Below, piece by piece: positions 58,876-60,416 of a stretch of DNA of 60,416 nucleotides. Positions within the stretch are counted from its first letter, which is position 1; every line of letters begins with the position of its first letter. Below the pieces are notes generated by a model. That model was not told where the DNA came from. It was given only the letters and a program-made list of their open reading frames with translations, and searched no databases. The position numbers were made by a program, and so were the translations under genes. Source of the stretch: an uncultured bacterium (lineage in GTDB: Bacteria > Elusimicrobiota > Elusimicrobia > Elusimicrobiales > Elusimicrobiaceae); contig CASFOP010000010.1 of assembly GCA_949296525.1 (NCBI GenBank), positions 1 through 60,416 of the forward strand, in the 5' to 3' direction.

Positions 58876-59930
58876 CAAAGCTGACGGTGGACATACTGCT
58901 GGGGGAAAACACCAGGGCACAGGCGGGTGTGCCGCAGTTTGTGTCCCCCGTGGCGACCACTGTGCAGGTGGGACAGGTGCAAAGCGGAGAGACCGCCAGC
59001 GTGGTCAACAGCGGCACGCCGCAGCATGCCATATTTGATTTTGTATTGCCCAAAGGGGACAAAGGAGCGGACGGACTGGACGGCAAAGACGGCAAGGACG
59101 GTGTGAACGGCACGGACGGGAAAAGCGCCTATGAGCAGGCCGTGGAAGGCGGGTATGCGGGAACGGAAGCGCAGTTTAATGAGGAGCTGGGCTCTTTTGG
59201 AGAACTGGCGCAGGAGGCGCAAACGGCGGCCGAAGAAACGCAACAGATTTGGCAGGAAGTGCAAAAACGGCAGCGCAAGGAGTTTATTTTTACGGCGGGG
59301 ACGCCTTCGGGCTCGTACACGGGAAGTTTGACGGAAATTGACCTTGGGACGGATTTGACGGGGTTGGACGTGGAAGTGTACTTAAACGGCGTGAACAAAG
59401 AGCAGGGGGCGGAGTACGGGGTATCCGGCACGAAAATCACCTTTAGTTTTGAGCTGACGGCGGGGAGCAAAGTAAAAGTACGTTTGGGGGATTTAATCCG
59501 CACGGCCAAAGAGACGGACGTGGCGGCGGCTATTTTGGCGCATGACAATGACGAAGAGGCGCATCCGGCCCTGCAGGAGCGCATCAGCGCGCTGGAACAG
59601 GGAGGAGGCAGCGGAGGCGGGGAGAGCTGGTTTACGCTGACGGGAGAAAATTATACGGCGGCGCAACTCTCAAACGGGCTTTCCAGCGGCAAGGCGGGCT
59701 CTTACGCGCTGGGGGCGTATGCAGACAAAACCCTTACGCGCATAGAAGCCTGGGCCGGCGCAGGCACGGAGGGGAACCCGTATTTCCACCTGCCGTGGAG
59801 TTACGGCTGGCACAAAAGCGGGGACTTTATTTACCTGTACTTTGTGCGCGGCGGGGTCAGTTTGAACTGGGAAGAATTTTACACAAACGCAAACGCTATT
59901 AATGTGGCGGTGCGGGCGTATTACAAATAA
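58872..59930 (+). CDS. Tail fibre protein with collagen-like repeats
   Basis: The 352 residues comprise an N-terminal attachment domain, a collagen-like Gly-x-y stretch at about 58-80 (KGDKGADGLDGKDGKDG), a coiled coil with LAQEAQTAAEETQQ, a beta domain, and a Trp/Tyr-rich C-terminal head that may contact the host surface. Trimeric fibre by analogy. Confidence 0.82.
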   Translation: MTKLTVDILLGENTRAQAGVPQFVSPVATTVQVGQVQSGETASVVNSGTPQHAIFDFVLPKGDKGADGLDGKDGKDGVNGTDGKSAYEQAVEGGYAGTEAQFNEELGSFGELAQEAQTAAEETQQIWQEVQKRQRKEFIFTAGTPSGSYTGSLTEIDLGTDLTGLDVEVYLNGVNKEQGAEYGVSGTKITFSFELTAGSKVKVRLGDLIRTAKETDVAAAILAHDNDEEAHPALQERISALEQGGGSGGGESWFTLTGENYTAAQLSNGLSSGKAGSYALGAYADKTLTRIEAWAGAGTEGNPYFHLPWSYGWHKSGDFIYLYFVRGGVSLNWEEFYTNANAINVAVRAYYK

Positions 59931-59939
59931 GGGGCGCAT

Positions 59940-60416
59940 ATGGCAGAAAAAAAGATTTTGGACAATCAGGTGGATTTAAGCGCGTATGACACCGCAGCGG
60001 CGGCGGCGCAGAAAGTGGCGGCGGCGGTATCGGAGCACAATGCAGACGGGCAGGCACATGCAGATATCCGCGCGGCTCTTGCCGGCAAGGCGGAGCAAAC
60101 TGCTTTGTCGGGGCACACGGCCCGCACGGACAATCCGCACGCGGTTACCAAGGCACAGGTAGGGCTGGGCAATGCAGACAATACCTCTGACGAAGACAAA
60201 CCCGTTTCTGCGGCGGCACAAGCCGCACTGGATTTAAAAGCAAACAGTGCTGATGTGGAAGAAGAAGTGGCCGGCATCCATGCCGAATTGGCGCGCAAAC
60301 AGGACGAAAATGATTTTCATCCGCAGGATTACGGCTGGCCGGACATACGCCCCGCCGCACGGCCGGACGCCATTGTGCTGCTTTGCGGCGTGAAGGCGGA
60401 CTATTCGGCCTATGAC
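59940..60416 (+). CDS. Tail fibre protein, 3' end outside window
   Basis: At least 159 residues, open at the right edge. It contains DNPHAVTKAQVGLGNADNTSD, the repeat typical of long phage tail fibres, in an Ala-rich context. Nine bp separate it from the preceding stop codon. Confidence 0.85.
   Translation, partial: MAEKKILDNQVDLSAYDTAAAAAQKVAAAVSEHNADGQAHADIRAALAGKAEQTALSGHTARTDNPHAVTKAQVGLGNADNTSDEDKPVSAAAQAALDLKANSADVEEEVAGIHAELARKQDENDFHPQDYGWPDIRPAARPDAIVLLCGVKADYSAYD

Larger units (their letters stand above)
44303..60416. mobile_element. Prophage, left end to window edge
   Basis: Integrase at the left end, early genes on the - strand to 51547, a repressor/operator switch at 51347-52501, then + strand accessory, terminase and tail genes running off the window. 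The left attachment site should lie between 44303 and 44350. Because the right end is outside the window, no attL/attR repeat can be shown. AATGCTGCCATTTTTGCTGCCA at about 44326 contains a short direct repeat and is one candidate. No tRNA is at the junction. Confidence 0.93.

Overview
The window looks like part of a chromosome of a host-associated bacterium of the Elusimicrobiota (Elusimicrobium-like). This is an inference from gene content: an era-smpB-pyrR-ftsQ-ftsA-ftsZ-pilT-cmk-plsC-rpsA run, type IV prepilin-like genes with near-identical N-terminal helices, a large anaerobic pyruvate:ferredoxin oxidoreductase, and no aerobic respiration genes. Many host genes start at an ATG exactly 6 nt downstream of a TANNNT -10 box, often preceded by TGn. 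That implies leaderless mRNAs.

Layout. Positions 1-3007: the 3' part of a large unrecognised gene. 3052-12133: housekeeping and cell division. 12585-15243: a secreted YTDGY-repeat protein, a YiiX-like cysteine hydrolase and a prepilin with an unusual repeat-coded N-terminal extension. 15345-19029: nifJ with a duplicated 3' tail. 19248-30021: scattered metabolic and repair genes, including GT9 glycosyltransferase, prepilin, nitroreductase, deoxyinosine glycosylase, macrodomain, aldo/keto reductase, DUF362 ferredoxin, cinA and radical SAM. 30402-37921: a complete type II-C CRISPR-Cas locus. 38075-44290: tRNA-Val, thioesterase, CYTH, histone-H1-like protein, SUMF1-like protein, LytR_C protein, NadD-YqeK fusion and a polyprenyl-phosphate glycosyl-1-phosphate transferase. 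From about 44303 to the right edge: a prophage.

The CRISPR locus has cas9, cas1 and cas2 on the + strand. A tracrRNA gene between cas2 and the array reads on the - strand. The array has 39 repeats of 36 bp and 38 spacers. Anti-repeat complementarity and a TAGAAT box at the 3' end of each repeat (- strand) indicate that crRNAs are also read from the - strand, from promoters inside the repeats. The last 216 or so codons of cas9 (the PAM-interacting region) are strikingly AT-rich compared with the rest of the gene, as if that domain had been exchanged.

The prophage has an early left arm on the - strand: integrase, many small cysteine-rich proteins, YopX, MazG-like, VRR-NUC, an SSB-like protein, a PD-(D/E)XK nuclease and a Sak4-like ATPase. 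A control region follows, with an excisionase-like HTH protein, a perfect 20-bp palindromic operator and an S24-type repressor whose nucleophile position is Cys rather than Ser. Next come accessory genes on the + strand: a membrane-anchored Mrr-like nuclease, a secreted thermonuclease and an HNH-like protein. The late module begins with the terminase genes and continues into tail-fibre genes, and is cut by the window edge. Two promoter-hairpin-terminator units of related sequence (51589-51663 and 55476-55572) are candidate prophage small RNAs.
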